In this document: piece after piece, positions 44,127-52,950 of the stretch
Numbering within the stretch: position 1 is the stretch's first letter
How the letters are laid out: each line of letters starts with the position of its first letter
Source of the DNA: Gluconacetobacter tumulisoli
Lineage (GTDB): Bacteria > Pseudomonadota > Alphaproteobacteria > Acetobacterales > Acetobacteraceae
Assembly: GCF_014174155.1 (NCBI RefSeq)
Contig: NZ_JABEQM010000002.1
Location: 62,001 to 126,000 of the forward strand
Reading direction: 5' to 3'
DNA length: 64,000 nt
The notes under the pieces: model-generated
Told to the model about the DNA's origin: nothing
Database searches by the model: none
What the model saw: the letters and a program-made list of their open reading frames with translations, nothing else
Position numbers and translations under genes: made by a program

Positions 44127-45658
44127 CCGACGCGCCACCCCCGCCCGCCGACATCCCGCCCGATCCCGACGCCCCGACGGGGGCGGAAATCCGCGCGGTG
44201 GTGCGCGGCCTGATGATCGTCATGGCCCTGGGCGCGCTGGACCAGAGCATCGTGGCCACCGCCCTGCCGCGCATCGTCGGCGACCTGGGCGGCGTCGCCC
44301 ACATGTCCTGGATCGTGACGGCCTATGTCCTGGCCGCGACCAGCGTCATGCCGCTCTATGGCAAGCTGGCCGACCAGTACGGCCGCAAGCCGGTCCTGAC
44401 CGGGGCCGTGCTGGCCTTCTTGCTGGGCTCGGCCCTGTGCGGCGCGGCGCACAGCCTGCTCCAGATGATCCTGTTCCGCGCGGTCCAGGGGCTGGGTGCC
44501 GGGGGGCTGATGCCGCTCAGCCAGATCATCATCGGCGACCTGGTGCCCGCCGCCCGGCGCGGCCGGCGGCAGGGCATGGTGGTGTCGGTCTTCGCCCTGT
44601 GCAGCATCCTCGGCCCGCTGGCCGGCGGCATCATTACCGAACTGCTGTCCTGGCACTGGATCTTCTACATCAACCTGCCGATCGGCGCGGCCGCGCTGCT
44701 GGTCATCACCCGGGCCTTGCGGCGGTTCCATCATCCGGTCCGTGCGCGCCGGATCGATTATCGCGGCGCCGCGCTCATGACCGGCGCCACCACCGCCTTC
44801 CTGCTGGTCCTGACCCCGGGCGGATTCGAATGGGTCCCCGAATGGATCCGGGCGTCCGCGCCGACGCCGGGTATGCCGATTGCCGGGATGACGGCGGCGA
44901 CCCTGCTGCTGGGCCTGTTCGTCCGCCATATCCGGCGCGTGCCCGAACCGGTCCTGCCGCCGGACCTGTTCCACGACCGGCTGTTCGTCGTGGCCAGCCT
45001 CGTGCTGGCGCTGGCTTCCATGGGGCTGCTGGGGGCGGGCCTGTTCTTTCCATTGTTCTTCCAGCTGGTCATGGGGGCCAGCCCGGCGCAGTCCGGGTTC
45101 CTGACCGGGCCACTGATGGTCGGGGCCGTCGTCTCGGCGACCGTGAACGGACGGATGCTGCCGCGGACGGGCCGCTACAAGCCGGCGCAGGTCGGCGGCC
45201 TGGCCCTGGCGCTGGCGTCCTTCGCCGTCCTCAGCTGGGCCAGCGCCGCCGGACGCGGGCTGGGCGTGATCGAACCGGCGATGCTGGCCCTGGGACTGGG
45301 GCTCGGGTTGGTCACGCCGAACATGACCATTGCCGTGCAGAACGCGCTGCCCGTCGCCCATCGGGGCGTCGGCACCGCGACATTGGCATTCTTCCGGTCG
45401 CTGGGCGGCCTGGTCGGCGTCGCGGGGGCCGGACTCATCTTCGCCGGGACTATGCCGGCGGCAGGCGTGGGGCCGGCGCACGACCCGGACGCGATGATCG
45501 CGCTCTACCGCCACGCCATCGCCACGACCTTCCTGGTCGGCACGGCGATCATCGCCCTGTCGCTCGTCACCGTCCTGTTCCTGCCCGAACGTCCGCTGGC
45601 GACGCAGCGAACCGCCGCCGCGCCGCCTCAGCCGCCGCGCACCAGCAGATCGGCATAA
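44123..45658 (+). CDS. MFS multidrug exporter, DHA2 (EmrB/QacA) family
   Basis: The 511-residue 14-helix protein has LDQSIVATALPRIVGDLGG in helix 1, GKLADQYGRKPVL and the helix 5 motif C SILGPLAGGIITELLSWHWIF interrupted normally. These are the hallmarks of DHA2 drug:proton antiporters. It should export hydrophobic drugs or organic acids across the inner membrane. No membrane-fusion partner gene (EmrA-type) is nearby. It is translationally coupled to marR, and its 3' end overlaps the convergent GNAT gene by 31 nt. Confidence 0.92.
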   Translation: MTDAPPPPADIPPDPDAPTGAEIRAVVRGLMIVMALGALDQSIVATALPRIVGDLGGVAHMSWIVTAYVLAATSVMPLYGKLADQYGRKPVLTGAVLAFLLGSALCGAAHSLLQMILFRAVQGLGAGGLMPLSQIIIGDLVPAARRGRRQGMVVSVFALCSILGPLAGGIITELLSWHWIFYINLPIGAAALLVITRALRRFHHPVRARRIDYRGAALMTGATTAFLLVLTPGGFEWVPEWIRASAPTPGMPIAGMTAATLLLGLFVRHIRRVPEPVLPPDLFHDRLFVVASLVLALASMGLLGAGLFFPLFFQLVMGASPAQSGFLTGPLMVGAVVSATVNGRMLPRTGRYKPAQVGGLALALASFAVLSWASAAGRGLGVIEPAMLALGLGLGLVTPNMTIAVQNALPVAHRGVGTATLAFFRSLGGLVGVAGAGLIFAGTMPAAGVGPAHDPDAMIALYRHAIATTFLVGTAIIALSLVTVLFLPERPLATQRTAAAPPQPPRTSRSA

Positions 45659-45909
45659 TCGGGGTGGCGGTGAATATAGGCCGTGACGAACGAACAGCGC
45701 GACACCACCCGCATCCCCCGGGCCCGCGCCTCGTCCAGGACCGCCCGCACCAGCGTCGATCCGACGCCGCGCCCCTCCAGCGCGGGGGGAACCTTCGTGT
45801 GGCCCAGCACCAGCCGTCCGCCCTCCACGGCGTAATCCACGAATGCCACCCCGCCCCCGACATGAATCTCGAAGCGATGGCGCACCGTGTCGTCGATCAG
45901 GTCGGTCAT
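45628..45909 (-). CDS. Small GNAT N-acetyltransferase-like protein (YidJ/NATD1 type)
   Basis: The 93-residue protein has HRFEIHVGGGVAFVDYAVEGG, then LEGRGVGSTLVRAVLDEARARG (the acetyl-CoA loop) and CSFVTAYIHRHPDYADLL. This matches the short GNAT subfamily also called NATD1/YidJ, whose targets are unknown. AAGGAGG lies 7 bp before the ATG. The C-terminus overlaps the efflux gene on the opposite strand. Confidence 0.85.
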   Translation of the reverse strand: MTDLIDDTVRHRFEIHVGGGVAFVDYAVEGGRLVLGHTKVPPALEGRGVGSTLVRAVLDEARARGMRVVSRCSFVTAYIHRHPDYADLLVRGG

Positions 45910-45979
45910 CGCCGCCCTCCTTGGTGATCGCCCTATTGGTGATCGATAAACCCGCCCACCCGATGGACCGGGTCGCGCA

Positions 45980-46705
45980 TCAGGTCCCGCCGTCGCGACG
46001 AAAGAGCCGGACGGCTTCGGCCACCAGATGCGGATTGTCCCGCGCCACGCTTCCGTCGCCCAGGAACCTGCCGTCCTCCAGCCCGATGCGGGTCGACCAG
46101 CGACGGCGACGCGCAAGTTCCAGAAGGGGCCACATGGTGGCGTCCAACCCATGCAGAAGGACAGGCCGTCCTATGTCGGACCGTTCCAGGATGGCGACGA
46201 TGTCCTCCGCCGCCCGCCGGGCAGACGGGAAATCCTGTTCCTCGATCTCCACCAGGACGCGCAGCACGCCATCGCGGTTGCGAAGTCTGACGAACCGCTC
46301 GGCGTCCGCGGCGGTCGCCAGGCCGGCCTCGATCCCTATATGCCGCTGCCGAAGCAGTTCCATGATGGCCGGCGCATCGGATTCCGCCAGATTCACGGAT
46401 GCATAATCGGGCGGATGCCGCCACGCCGCGATGCGGCTGCGCGTCTCGTGTTCGTCACCCTCGATCCATGCCCCGGTGGACACGCCCAGAAGCGTGCCGG
46501 GACAGGCCTTGCGCACCGCAAGGATTGTCTCGTCGACGGCGGCAAGCCCTTCCCGGTCAGGCGTGACCCGTGGATGGAAATGGAGCTCGGCGGCGCCGGC
46601 CGAAACGCAGGCCGCCCCGTCGCGCGCCATGTCCTCCGCGGTGAGAGGCAGGGACGGGTGAAAGCCCTTCGGGCGCGCACCGTTGAGGCAGGCCTGTATA
46701 ATCAC
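45980..46705 (-). CDS. DUF849 (BKACE) beta-keto acid cleavage family protein, short
   Basis: The 241-residue protein has NGARPKGFHPSLPLTAEDMA and the metal-binding HxH in ELHFHPRV, then GVSTGAWI and ASVNLAESDA, matching the BKACE family that splits beta-keto acids with acetyl-CoA using zinc. It is shorter than usual (about 270-310), so the substrate loop or end is reduced. The start is GTG with GAGGG 4 bp upstream. The substrate cannot be named. It diverges from the CBS-BON gene. Confidence 0.75.
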   Translation of the reverse strand: MIIQACLNGARPKGFHPSLPLTAEDMARDGAACVSAGAAELHFHPRVTPDREGLAAVDETILAVRKACPGTLLGVSTGAWIEGDEHETRSRIAAWRHPPDYASVNLAESDAPAIMELLRQRHIGIEAGLATAADAERFVRLRNRDGVLRVLVEIEEQDFPSARRAAEDIVAILERSDIGRPVLLHGLDATMWPLLELARRRRWSTRIGLEDGRFLGDGSVARDNPHLVAEAVRLFRRDGGT

Positions 46706-46841
46706 GAAGCCCTCGAAAAGGATGTCGCCCTTCCATAGCGGAAACGGCTCCGCTCGCGAGGATCACGAATCCGGTAGCAGGATTGCGCCCCTGCCCGCCG
46801 GGACGCATGTCCGTTCCACACCACAGGAAAGGGCGCGTGTC

Positions 46842-47543
46842 ATGCAGGTCAAGGACATCATGACGTCGCCGGCCATTGCGATCGATCCGTTCGAAACCAT
46901 CGAAAAAGCCGCAAGCCTGATGCTGTCGCACAGGATGAGCGGCATGCCGGTCGTGACGTCGCAAGGGCAGCTGGTCGGGGTCCTGACCGAAGGCGACCTG
47001 CTGCGCCGCAGCGAACTGGGCACCGAGGGCATGCGGTCCTGGCTGGGTACGCTGCTGCAATCCCCCGGGCGGGCGGCGGCGGATTATGTCCGCACCCACG
47101 GGCGCAAGGTCGGCGATATCATGACCGCCGAACCGATCGCCATCGCCGCCACCGCCTCCGTCGAGGACGCGGTGGACAAGATGCTTCATCATCACATCAA
47201 GCGGCTTCCGGTGCTGGAGGGCGAACGGCTGGTTGGAATCCTGTCGCGCGCGGACATCCTGCGGGCCTTGCTCCAGGCGCTGGCGCCGCAGGAAAGCAGC
47301 GCGGACGACGAAAGCATCCGGGCCGCCATCCTCGAGGAATATCGCAACGAGCCACGCTGGGCCGGTCCCAGCTTCGTCAATGTCCAGGTCCATAACGGTG
47401 TCGTGGAACTCAGCGGCGCGGTCTTCGATTCCCGGCTGCGGACGGCGGCCCGCGTGGCGGCGGAAAACGTGAAAGGTGTCGAATCCGTCATCGATCATCT
47501 GGTCTTCGTCGAACCGATGACGGGCGTGACGATGCCCATGTAG
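46842..47543 (+). CDS. CBS-pair protein with C-terminal BON domain
   Basis: The 233-residue protein has two CBS motifs (MQVKDIMTSPAIAIDPFETI, GMPVVTSQGQLVGVLTEGDLL; KVGDIMTAEPIAIAATASV, RLPVLEGERLVGILSRADIL) and a BON domain (VNVQVHNGVVELSGAVFDS, VKGVESVIDHLV). CBS pairs bind adenosine nucleotides; BON domains bind membranes or lipids. No signal peptide is present, so it is cytoplasmic. AGGAAAGGG precedes the ATG. Function is unknown; a host-attachment-type protein gene follows on the same strand. Confidence 0.88.
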   Translation: MQVKDIMTSPAIAIDPFETIEKAASLMLSHRMSGMPVVTSQGQLVGVLTEGDLLRRSELGTEGMRSWLGTLLQSPGRAAADYVRTHGRKVGDIMTAEPIAIAATASVEDAVDKMLHHHIKRLPVLEGERLVGILSRADILRALLQALAPQESSADDESIRAAILEEYRNEPRWAGPSFVNVQVHNGVVELSGAVFDSRLRTAARVAAENVKGVESVIDHLVFVEPMTGVTMPM

Positions 47544-47641
47544 AAAGGGGCCCTGCAGGGACGGGGCCCATGTTCATTTCATCGGATCCCGGGGATTCGG
47601 AATCTGGGGGTTCCGGGGATTCTGGCGACGGACACGACGAC

Positions 47642-48082
47642 ATGCACAGGAAGCAGAATATTCTCTTCGTCATCGCGGATGGCGAGCACGCGCGTTTCGT
47701 GCAGGCGGACGACAACCATGTCCTGCACAGCATCGAATCATTCGATTCGACGTCCGCGCACAAGCAATCTTCCGATCTGGGCGACGACGCGCCGGGCGCC
47801 AGTTTCCACACCGATTCCACCACCCACCATGCCCTGGCCCCGCGCCACGACCTGCACGTCCTGGAAAAACAGAAATTCGCCCGCCTGGTGGCGGCCCAGA
47901 TCAACGCACGGCAGGAGATGGACGACGCGCTGGTGGTCGTGGCGCCGGCGCGCACCAGCGCCGTCATTACCCAGAACCTCGTCCCCGCGGTCGGCAGCCG
48001 GGTCATCGGCGTCCTGGACAAGGACCTGGTCAAGGTGCCCGACCACGAACTGAAGGATCATGTCGGCCGCTGGATCTGGTGA
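47642..48082 (+). CDS. Host-attachment-type protein (BaeRF/eRF1-like)
   Basis: This 146-residue protein reads MHRKQNILFVIADGEHARFV, then FARLVAAQINARQEMDDALVV (split normally) and LDKDLVKVPDHELKDHV, the pattern of the 'host attachment protein' family, whose fold resembles eRF1/archaeal release-factor domains. The actual function in free-living bacteria is unclear. An in-frame ATG 24 codons upstream adds an Asp/Gly/Ser-rich tail and is less likely. It follows the CBS-BON gene by 98 bp. Confidence 0.7.
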   Translation: MHRKQNILFVIADGEHARFVQADDNHVLHSIESFDSTSAHKQSSDLGDDAPGASFHTDSTTHHALAPRHDLHVLEKQKFARLVAAQINARQEMDDALVVVAPARTSAVITQNLVPAVGSRVIGVLDKDLVKVPDHELKDHVGRWIW

Positions 48083-48106
48083 ACGCGCCTTCCCCGAAGC
48101 CCGATT

Positions 48107-48142
48107 GAAAAGGCGCGCCGGCAGGCGTCGGCGCGCCTTTTC
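48107..48142. terminator. Rho-independent terminator, 14-bp stem
   Basis: GAAAAGGCGCGCCG (48107-48120) and CGGCGCGCCTTTTC (48129-48142) form a perfect 14-bp stem with an 8-nt loop and a T-run at its end. It closes the CBS-BON/attachment gene pair and insulates the nuo operon that starts 170 bp downstream. Confidence 0.85.
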
Positions 48143-48312
48143 GGCAAACCGGCCCCGATGCCTGCCGCAGCCCCGACACCTGCCGGAACTGCCCTTCCTT
48201 AAAAAGCCCGCCTTCCGCTTCCGAACTTTTGCCGGGGGGCCACGTTCTCGTCCCACGCGTCATACGCGGCCTGTCCCGCAATCTCGGTCACGATGACACG
48301 GGGGTGGTGGCC

Positions 48313-48717
48313 ATGTCGGACTTCCTGTCTCGCTATCCCCTGACTTCCTACGCGGCGGTGATCGCGGGGCTGCTGGTCGTCATTCTGGCGTTGTCGGCCA
48401 TCACGGGCACGCGGCGCGTCGGACCCGCGCGGGGCCGGTCCATGAGCCTGCCGTTCGAATCCGGCATCCTGCCCGTGGGTTCGGCACAACTGCGCCTGCC
48501 GATACAATATTACCTGATCGCGATGTTCTTCGTCATCTTCGACGTGGAATCGGTCTTCCTGTTCTCCTGGGCGCCGGTCGCAACCGAGGCCGGATGGCGG
48601 GGATACGGCGCGATCGTCGTCTTCATCTTCTTCCTGGCGGCGGCGCTGGCCTATCTGTGGCGCGGCGGCGGGCTGGACTGGGGCCCGACGCCCCGCGCGC
48701 GGCCGGAAAGGGGATAG
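48313..48717 (+). CDS. nuoA: NADH-quinone oxidoreductase subunit A
   Basis: The 134-residue membrane subunit has three helices and the conserved LPFESGILPVGSAQLRLPIQYY and IFDVESVFLFSWA (Asp/Glu of the quinone-site loop). It is the first gene of the complex I operon. The start at MSDFLSRYPL is chosen because 28 upstream in-frame codons do not fit the family. Confidence 0.94.
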   Translation: MSDFLSRYPLTSYAAVIAGLLVVILALSAITGTRRVGPARGRSMSLPFESGILPVGSAQLRLPIQYYLIAMFFVIFDVESVFLFSWAPVATEAGWRGYGAIVVFIFFLAAALAYLWRGGGLDWGPTPRARPERG

Positions 48718-48720
48718 GAC

Positions 48721-49374
48721 ATGCGCTGGACCATGACACCGGCAGGGGGGACACCCGCCGCGGGCGGCCCGGAGACGGGCGCCCCGCCCCGGAGCGTGAC
48801 CGAGACCGTCCGCCGCAACCTGGTCATGGGCCGGCTTCAGGATTTCGTATCCTGGGGACAGAAGAATTCGATCTGGCCGTTCAATTTCGGCCTGTCCTGC
48901 TGCTATGTCGAAATGGCGACGGCCTTCACAAGCAAGTACGACATCGCCCGCTTCGGGTCCGAGGTCCTGCGCGCCACCCCGCGCGAGGCCGACCTGATCG
49001 TGATCTCCGGCACCGTCTTCGTGAAGATGGCCCCGATCATCAAATATCTGTACGACCAGATGCTGGAACCGCGCTGGGTCATCTCGATGGGATCCTGCGC
49101 CAATTCCGGCGGGATGTACGATATCTACAGCGTGGTGCAGGGCGTCGACAGCTTCCTGCCCGTCGATGTCTACGTCCCCGGCTGCCCGCCCCGGCCCGAC
49201 GCGCTGCTGGAAGGGCTGATGCTGCTGCAGCAGTCGATCGCCACCCAGCGCCGGCCGTTGAGCTGGATGATCGGCCCGCAGGGGGTCGAACGCGTGACCC
49301 CGCCCAGCCTGCGCGACATGAAGCGCGACGCACGACGGGCGGCACGCGACCTGCGCACGCCCGACACGATCTGA
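48721..49374 (+). CDS. nuoB: NADH-quinone oxidoreductase subunit B
   Basis: The 217-residue subunit carries the N2 iron-sulfur ligands in [17 protein letters not shown] and PGCPPRPD, next to the quinone site. The N-terminal about 30 residues are Pro/Gly-rich and the tail is Arg-rich. It begins three bases after nuoA and ends 4 bp before nuoCD. Confidence 0.96.
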   Translation: MRWTMTPAGGTPAAGGPETGAPPRSVTETVRRNLVMGRLQDFVSWGQKNSIWPFNFGLSCCYVEMATAFTSKYDIARFGSEVLRATPREADLIVISGTVFVKMAPIIKYLYDQMLEPRWVISMGSCANSGGMYDIYSVVQGVDSFLPVDVYVPGCPPRPDALLEGLMLLQQSIATQRRPLSWMIGPQGVERVTPPSLRDMKRDARRAARDLRTPDTI

Positions 49375-49378
49375 GCCG

Positions 49379-51157
49379 ATGAGCGTCACCGCCCCGCCCC
49401 GTCCCGCCGATGCGCGCGATGCCACGATGCTGGCGCAACTGTCGGACATCGTTCCCCCCGTCGTGCTGGCCGTCGAACGCACGCGCGACGACGTGCCGAC
49501 CGTCTGGATCGCTCGGGAACATTTGCACGGGGCGATGGCGCGGCTGCGGCAGCCCGACGCCAGCCTGCGCATGCTGTTCGACCTGACCGCGATCGACGAA
49601 CGGCAGCGCACGCATCGCGCGGACCAGCCGGAAAGCGCCTTCACGCTGGTCTATCACCTGATGTCCTTCGCCGGCGCCGGGGACGAACTGCGCCTGAAGG
49701 TGCCGTTGCCGGCCGACAGCCCGCACGCCCCCACGATGACGGATCTGTGGCCGAACGCGAACTGGTACGAACGCGAGGTCTGGGACCTGTTCGGCGTCGT
49801 GTTCGACGGGCACCCGTTCCTGCGCCGCATCCTGACGCCGCCGACCTGGACCGGCCATCCGCTACGCAAGGACCATTACGCCCGCGCCACCGAAATGCCG
49901 CCCTACAGCCTGACGGAAGACCAGGAATTCGCCGAGCAGGAAGCCCTGCGCTTCGACCCTTCCCAGTGGGGCATGAAGCGGCATTCCGCGCACAGCGACT
50001 TCATGTTCCTCAATCTCGGCCCCAATCACCCCAGCGTGCATGGCGTGTTCCGCATCGTCCTGCAACTGGACGGCGAACGGATCGTGGATGCCGTGCCCGA
50101 CATCGGCTTCCACCATCGCGGCGCCGAGAAGATGGGCGAACGCCAGTCCTGGCACAGCTTCATCCCCTATACCGACCGCGTCGACTACCTGGGCGGGGTG
50201 ATGAACAATTTTCCCTATGTCATGGCAGTGGAGAAGCTGGCAGGCATCACCGTGCCCGACCGCGCGCAGATGATCCGCGTGATGCTGGCCGAACTGTTCC
50301 GCATCGCCAGCCATCTGGTGTTCTACGGCACCATGACGCAGGACGTCGGGCAATTGTCGCCCGTGTTCTACATGTTCAGCGACCGCGAACGGGTGTTCGA
50401 GATCATCGAGGCCATCTGCGGCTTTCGCATGCATCCCGCGTGGTTCCGCATCGGCGGCGTGGCGATGGACCTGCCGCGCGGCTGGGACGGGCTGGTCCGC
50501 GCCTTCCTGGACTACCTGCCCCGCCGCCTGGACGAATACGACAAGATGGTGATGCGCAACGGCATCTTTCGCGCACGCACCAGGGGCGTGGGCGCCTATA
50601 CGGCGCGCGAGGCCGTGGAATGGGGCGTGACCGGCCCCGGCCTGCGCGCCTGCGGGCTGGACTGGGACTATCGCCGCAAGGCGCCCTACGGCTGCTACGA
50701 CCAGCTTGAATTCGACATCCCGACGGCTGCGAACGGCGATTGCTACGACCGCGTGGTCGTGCATATCGCGGAAATCCGCCAGAGCCTGCGCATCATCCGC
50801 CAGTGCGTGGACAACATGCCGGCCGGCCCCATCAAGGCCGACCATCCCCTGACCACGCCGCCGCCCCGGGCGCGGACGATGCACGACATCGAAACGCTGA
50901 TCCATCATTTCCTGAACGTCAGCTGGGGGCCGGTCATTCCGCCGGGCGAGGCCCGCGCCTGCGTCGAGGCCACGAAGGGGCTGAACAGCTACCATCTGGT
51001 CAGCGACGGCGGGACGATGTCCTACCGCACGCGCATCCGCACGCCGTCCTTCGCGCATCTGCAGATGATTCCGCTGATCAGCCGGGGCACCATGATCGCC
51101 GACCTGATCGCCATCATCGGCAGCATCGATTTCGTGATGGCCGATGTCGACCGCTGA
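49379..51157 (+). CDS. nuoCD: NADH-quinone oxidoreductase fused subunit C/D
   Basis: The 592-residue fusion has a C part (about 1-185: [29 protein letters not shown]) and a D part ([22 protein letters not shown] split normally, [31 protein letters not shown]), the quinone-binding 49-kDa homologue. The fusion is as in E. coli, whereas most alphaproteobacteria have separate nuoC and nuoD. The nuoE ATG overlaps its end by 14 nt. Confidence 0.95.
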   Translation: MSVTAPPRPADARDATMLAQLSDIVPPVVLAVERTRDDVPTVWIAREHLHGAMARLRQPDASLRMLFDLTAIDERQRTHRADQPESAFTLVYHLMSFAGAGDELRLKVPLPADSPHAPTMTDLWPNANWYEREVWDLFGVVFDGHPFLRRILTPPTWTGHPLRKDHYARATEMPPYSLTEDQEFAEQEALRFDPSQWGMKRHSAHSDFMFLNLGPNHPSVHGVFRIVLQLDGERIVDAVPDIGFHHRGAEKMGERQSWHSFIPYTDRVDYLGGVMNNFPYVMAVEKLAGITVPDRAQMIRVMLAELFRIASHLVFYGTMTQDVGQLSPVFYMFSDRERVFEIIEAICGFRMHPAWFRIGGVAMDLPRGWDGLVRAFLDYLPRRLDEYDKMVMRNGIFRARTRGVGAYTAREAVEWGVTGPGLRACGLDWDYRRKAPYGCYDQLEFDIPTAANGDCYDRVVVHIAEIRQSLRIIRQCVDNMPAGPIKADHPLTTPPPRARTMHDIETLIHHFLNVSWGPVIPPGEARACVEATKGLNSYHLVSDGGTMSYRTRIRTPSFAHLQMIPLISRGTMIADLIAIIGSIDFVMADVDR

Positions 51158-51653
51158 CGCCCCCCTGCCGCCGGACCTGCGGTCCGACGTCGCGGCCATG
51201 GCGGCGGCCGAGCACCATGCGCGCATGGCGGCCATCCCCGCCCTGATGGCGGTGCAGGCGCGCCTGGGCTGGGTCAGCGACGCGCACCTGGCCGACGTCG
51301 CCGGCCTGCTGGGCCTGTCGCCGGCCGACCTCGACGGTGTCGCCACCTTCTTCAACCTGGTCTTCCGCCGGCCGGTCGGCCGCCATGTCATCATGATGTG
51401 CGACAGCGTATCGTGCTGGATCATGGGGCGCGACGCCCTGTGCGCGCGCCTGTGCGACCGGCTGGGCATCCGGCCGGGCCAGACGACGGCGGACGGGGCG
51501 GTCACGCTGCTGCCCATCGTCTGCCTGGGCCATTGCGACCACGCCCCCGCCATGCTGGTCGACCGCACGCTGCACGGCGACCTGGACGAAGCGGGCATCG
51601 ACCGGATCGCGGACGCCCTGGCCGCGGACACGCCCGAGGGACCGCCGACATGA
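51144..51653 (+). CDS. nuoE: NADH-quinone oxidoreductase subunit E
   Basis: The 169-residue subunit holds the [2Fe-2S] N1a ligands in CDSVSC and CLGHC, and begins within the nuoCD end (14-nt overlap). It partners NuoF in the NADH-dehydrogenase module. Its stop overlaps nuoF by 4 nt (ATGA). Confidence 0.93.
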   Translation: MSTADAPLPPDLRSDVAAMAAAEHHARMAAIPALMAVQARLGWVSDAHLADVAGLLGLSPADLDGVATFFNLVFRRPVGRHVIMMCDSVSCWIMGRDALCARLCDRLGIRPGQTTADGAVTLLPIVCLGHCDHAPAMLVDRTLHGDLDEAGIDRIADALAADTPEGPPT

Positions 51654-52939
51654 CCGAACGGCCGCTGACCGCCATGATCGATCCCGCCGTCGGTCCGCCC
51701 GACTGCGCCGCATACGGCAGGGCCGGCGGCTGGCGGGGCGTGCGCGCGGCCCTGCGGGACATGACGCCGGACGCGGTGATCGACGTCGTGACGCGCTCGA
51801 CGTTGCGCGGGCGCGGCGGGGCCGGCTTCGGGACCGGCCAGAAATGGAGCTTCGTGCCCAAGGACCCGGCCGCCACCCGCCGCAAATACCTGATCGCCAA
51901 CGCCGACGAGATGGAGCCCGGTACCTTCAAGGACCGGCTGCTGCTGGAAGGCAATCCGTTGCAGCTGATCGAAGGCATGATCGTCGCGGGCTACGCCATC
52001 CAGGCCGGCCACGGGGTGATCTTCCTGCGCGGCGAATATCATGTGGCGCTGGACCGCCTGACCCGCGCCATCGCCGACGCCCGCGCCACCGGCTGGCTGG
52101 GCGCGGACATCCTGGGCTCCGGCTTCGGGTTCGACATCCATGTCCATGCCAGCGGCGGCCGCTATATCTGCGGCGAGGAAACGGCGCTGCTGACCGCGCT
52201 GGAAGGCAAACGCGCCCAGCCGCGCAGCAAGCCGCCCTTCCCGCAGGTCGGCGGCCTGTGGGGCGCGCCCAGCGTCGTCAACAATGTCGAAACCCTGTGC
52301 AACGTGCCGCACATCGTCGCCAACGGCGCGGACTGGTTCCGCGCGCTGGGCCTGGGCCCCGACGGCGGGACCAAGCTCTACGGCGTCAGCGGGCGCGTCC
52401 GGCGGCCCGGCACCTGGGAACTGCCGATGGGCACCCCCCTGCGCGAGATCATCGAACGGCATGCCGGCGGCATGCGCGACGGCTACGCGCTGCGCGCGCT
52501 GCTGCCGGGCGGGGCCTCCACCGCCTTCCTCGACGCCGGGCAGGTCGACGTGGCGATGGAATACGGCGCGGTGGAAAAGGCCGGCAGCCGGCTGGGCACG
52601 GGGCTGGCCATCCTGCTGGACGACCGGACCTGCCCCATCGGCATGCTGCACAATCTGGAACATTTCTTCGCCCAGGAATCCTGCGGCTGGTGCACGCCCT
52701 GCCGCGACGGGCTGCCGTGGGTCGAACGGCTGCTGGCCGCCATCGAGGACGGCACCGGCGAGGCCGAGGACCTGGACCGCCTGGCCGACCATGCCCGCCT
52801 GCTGGGGCCGATGGGCCGCACCTTCTGCGCGCACGCGCCGGGCGCGATGGCGCCGCTGGCCAGCGGGCTGCGCCTGTTCCGCGCGGATTTCGAGGCCCAC
52901 ATCCACCAGCGCGGCTGCCCGCTGCGCCAGGCCGCATAG
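51650..52939 (+). CDS. nuoF: NADH-quinone oxidoreductase subunit F
   Basis: The 429-residue NADH- and FMN-binding subunit has LRGRGGAGFGTGQKWSF (NADH loop), NADEMEPGTFKDR, FMN loop GAYICGEETAL-like YICGEETALLTALEGKR, and the N3 cluster ligands ESCGWCTPCRDG plus a later Cys in RTFCAHAPG. It overlaps nuoE by 4 nt. The Asp/Glu at NADEMEPG follows family usage. Confidence 0.95.
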   Translation: MTERPLTAMIDPAVGPPDCAAYGRAGGWRGVRAALRDMTPDAVIDVVTRSTLRGRGGAGFGTGQKWSFVPKDPAATRRKYLIANADEMEPGTFKDRLLLEGNPLQLIEGMIVAGYAIQAGHGVIFLRGEYHVALDRLTRAIADARATGWLGADILGSGFGFDIHVHASGGRYICGEETALLTALEGKRAQPRSKPPFPQVGGLWGAPSVVNNVETLCNVPHIVANGADWFRALGLGPDGGTKLYGVSGRVRRPGTWELPMGTPLREIIERHAGGMRDGYALRALLPGGASTAFLDAGQVDVAMEYGAVEKAGSRLGTGLAILLDDRTCPIGMLHNLEHFFAQESCGWCTPCRDGLPWVERLLAAIEDGTGEAEDLDRLADHARLLGPMGRTFCAHAPGAMAPLASGLRLFRADFEAHIHQRGCPLRQAA

Positions 52940-52950
52940 GGGGCGGGACG

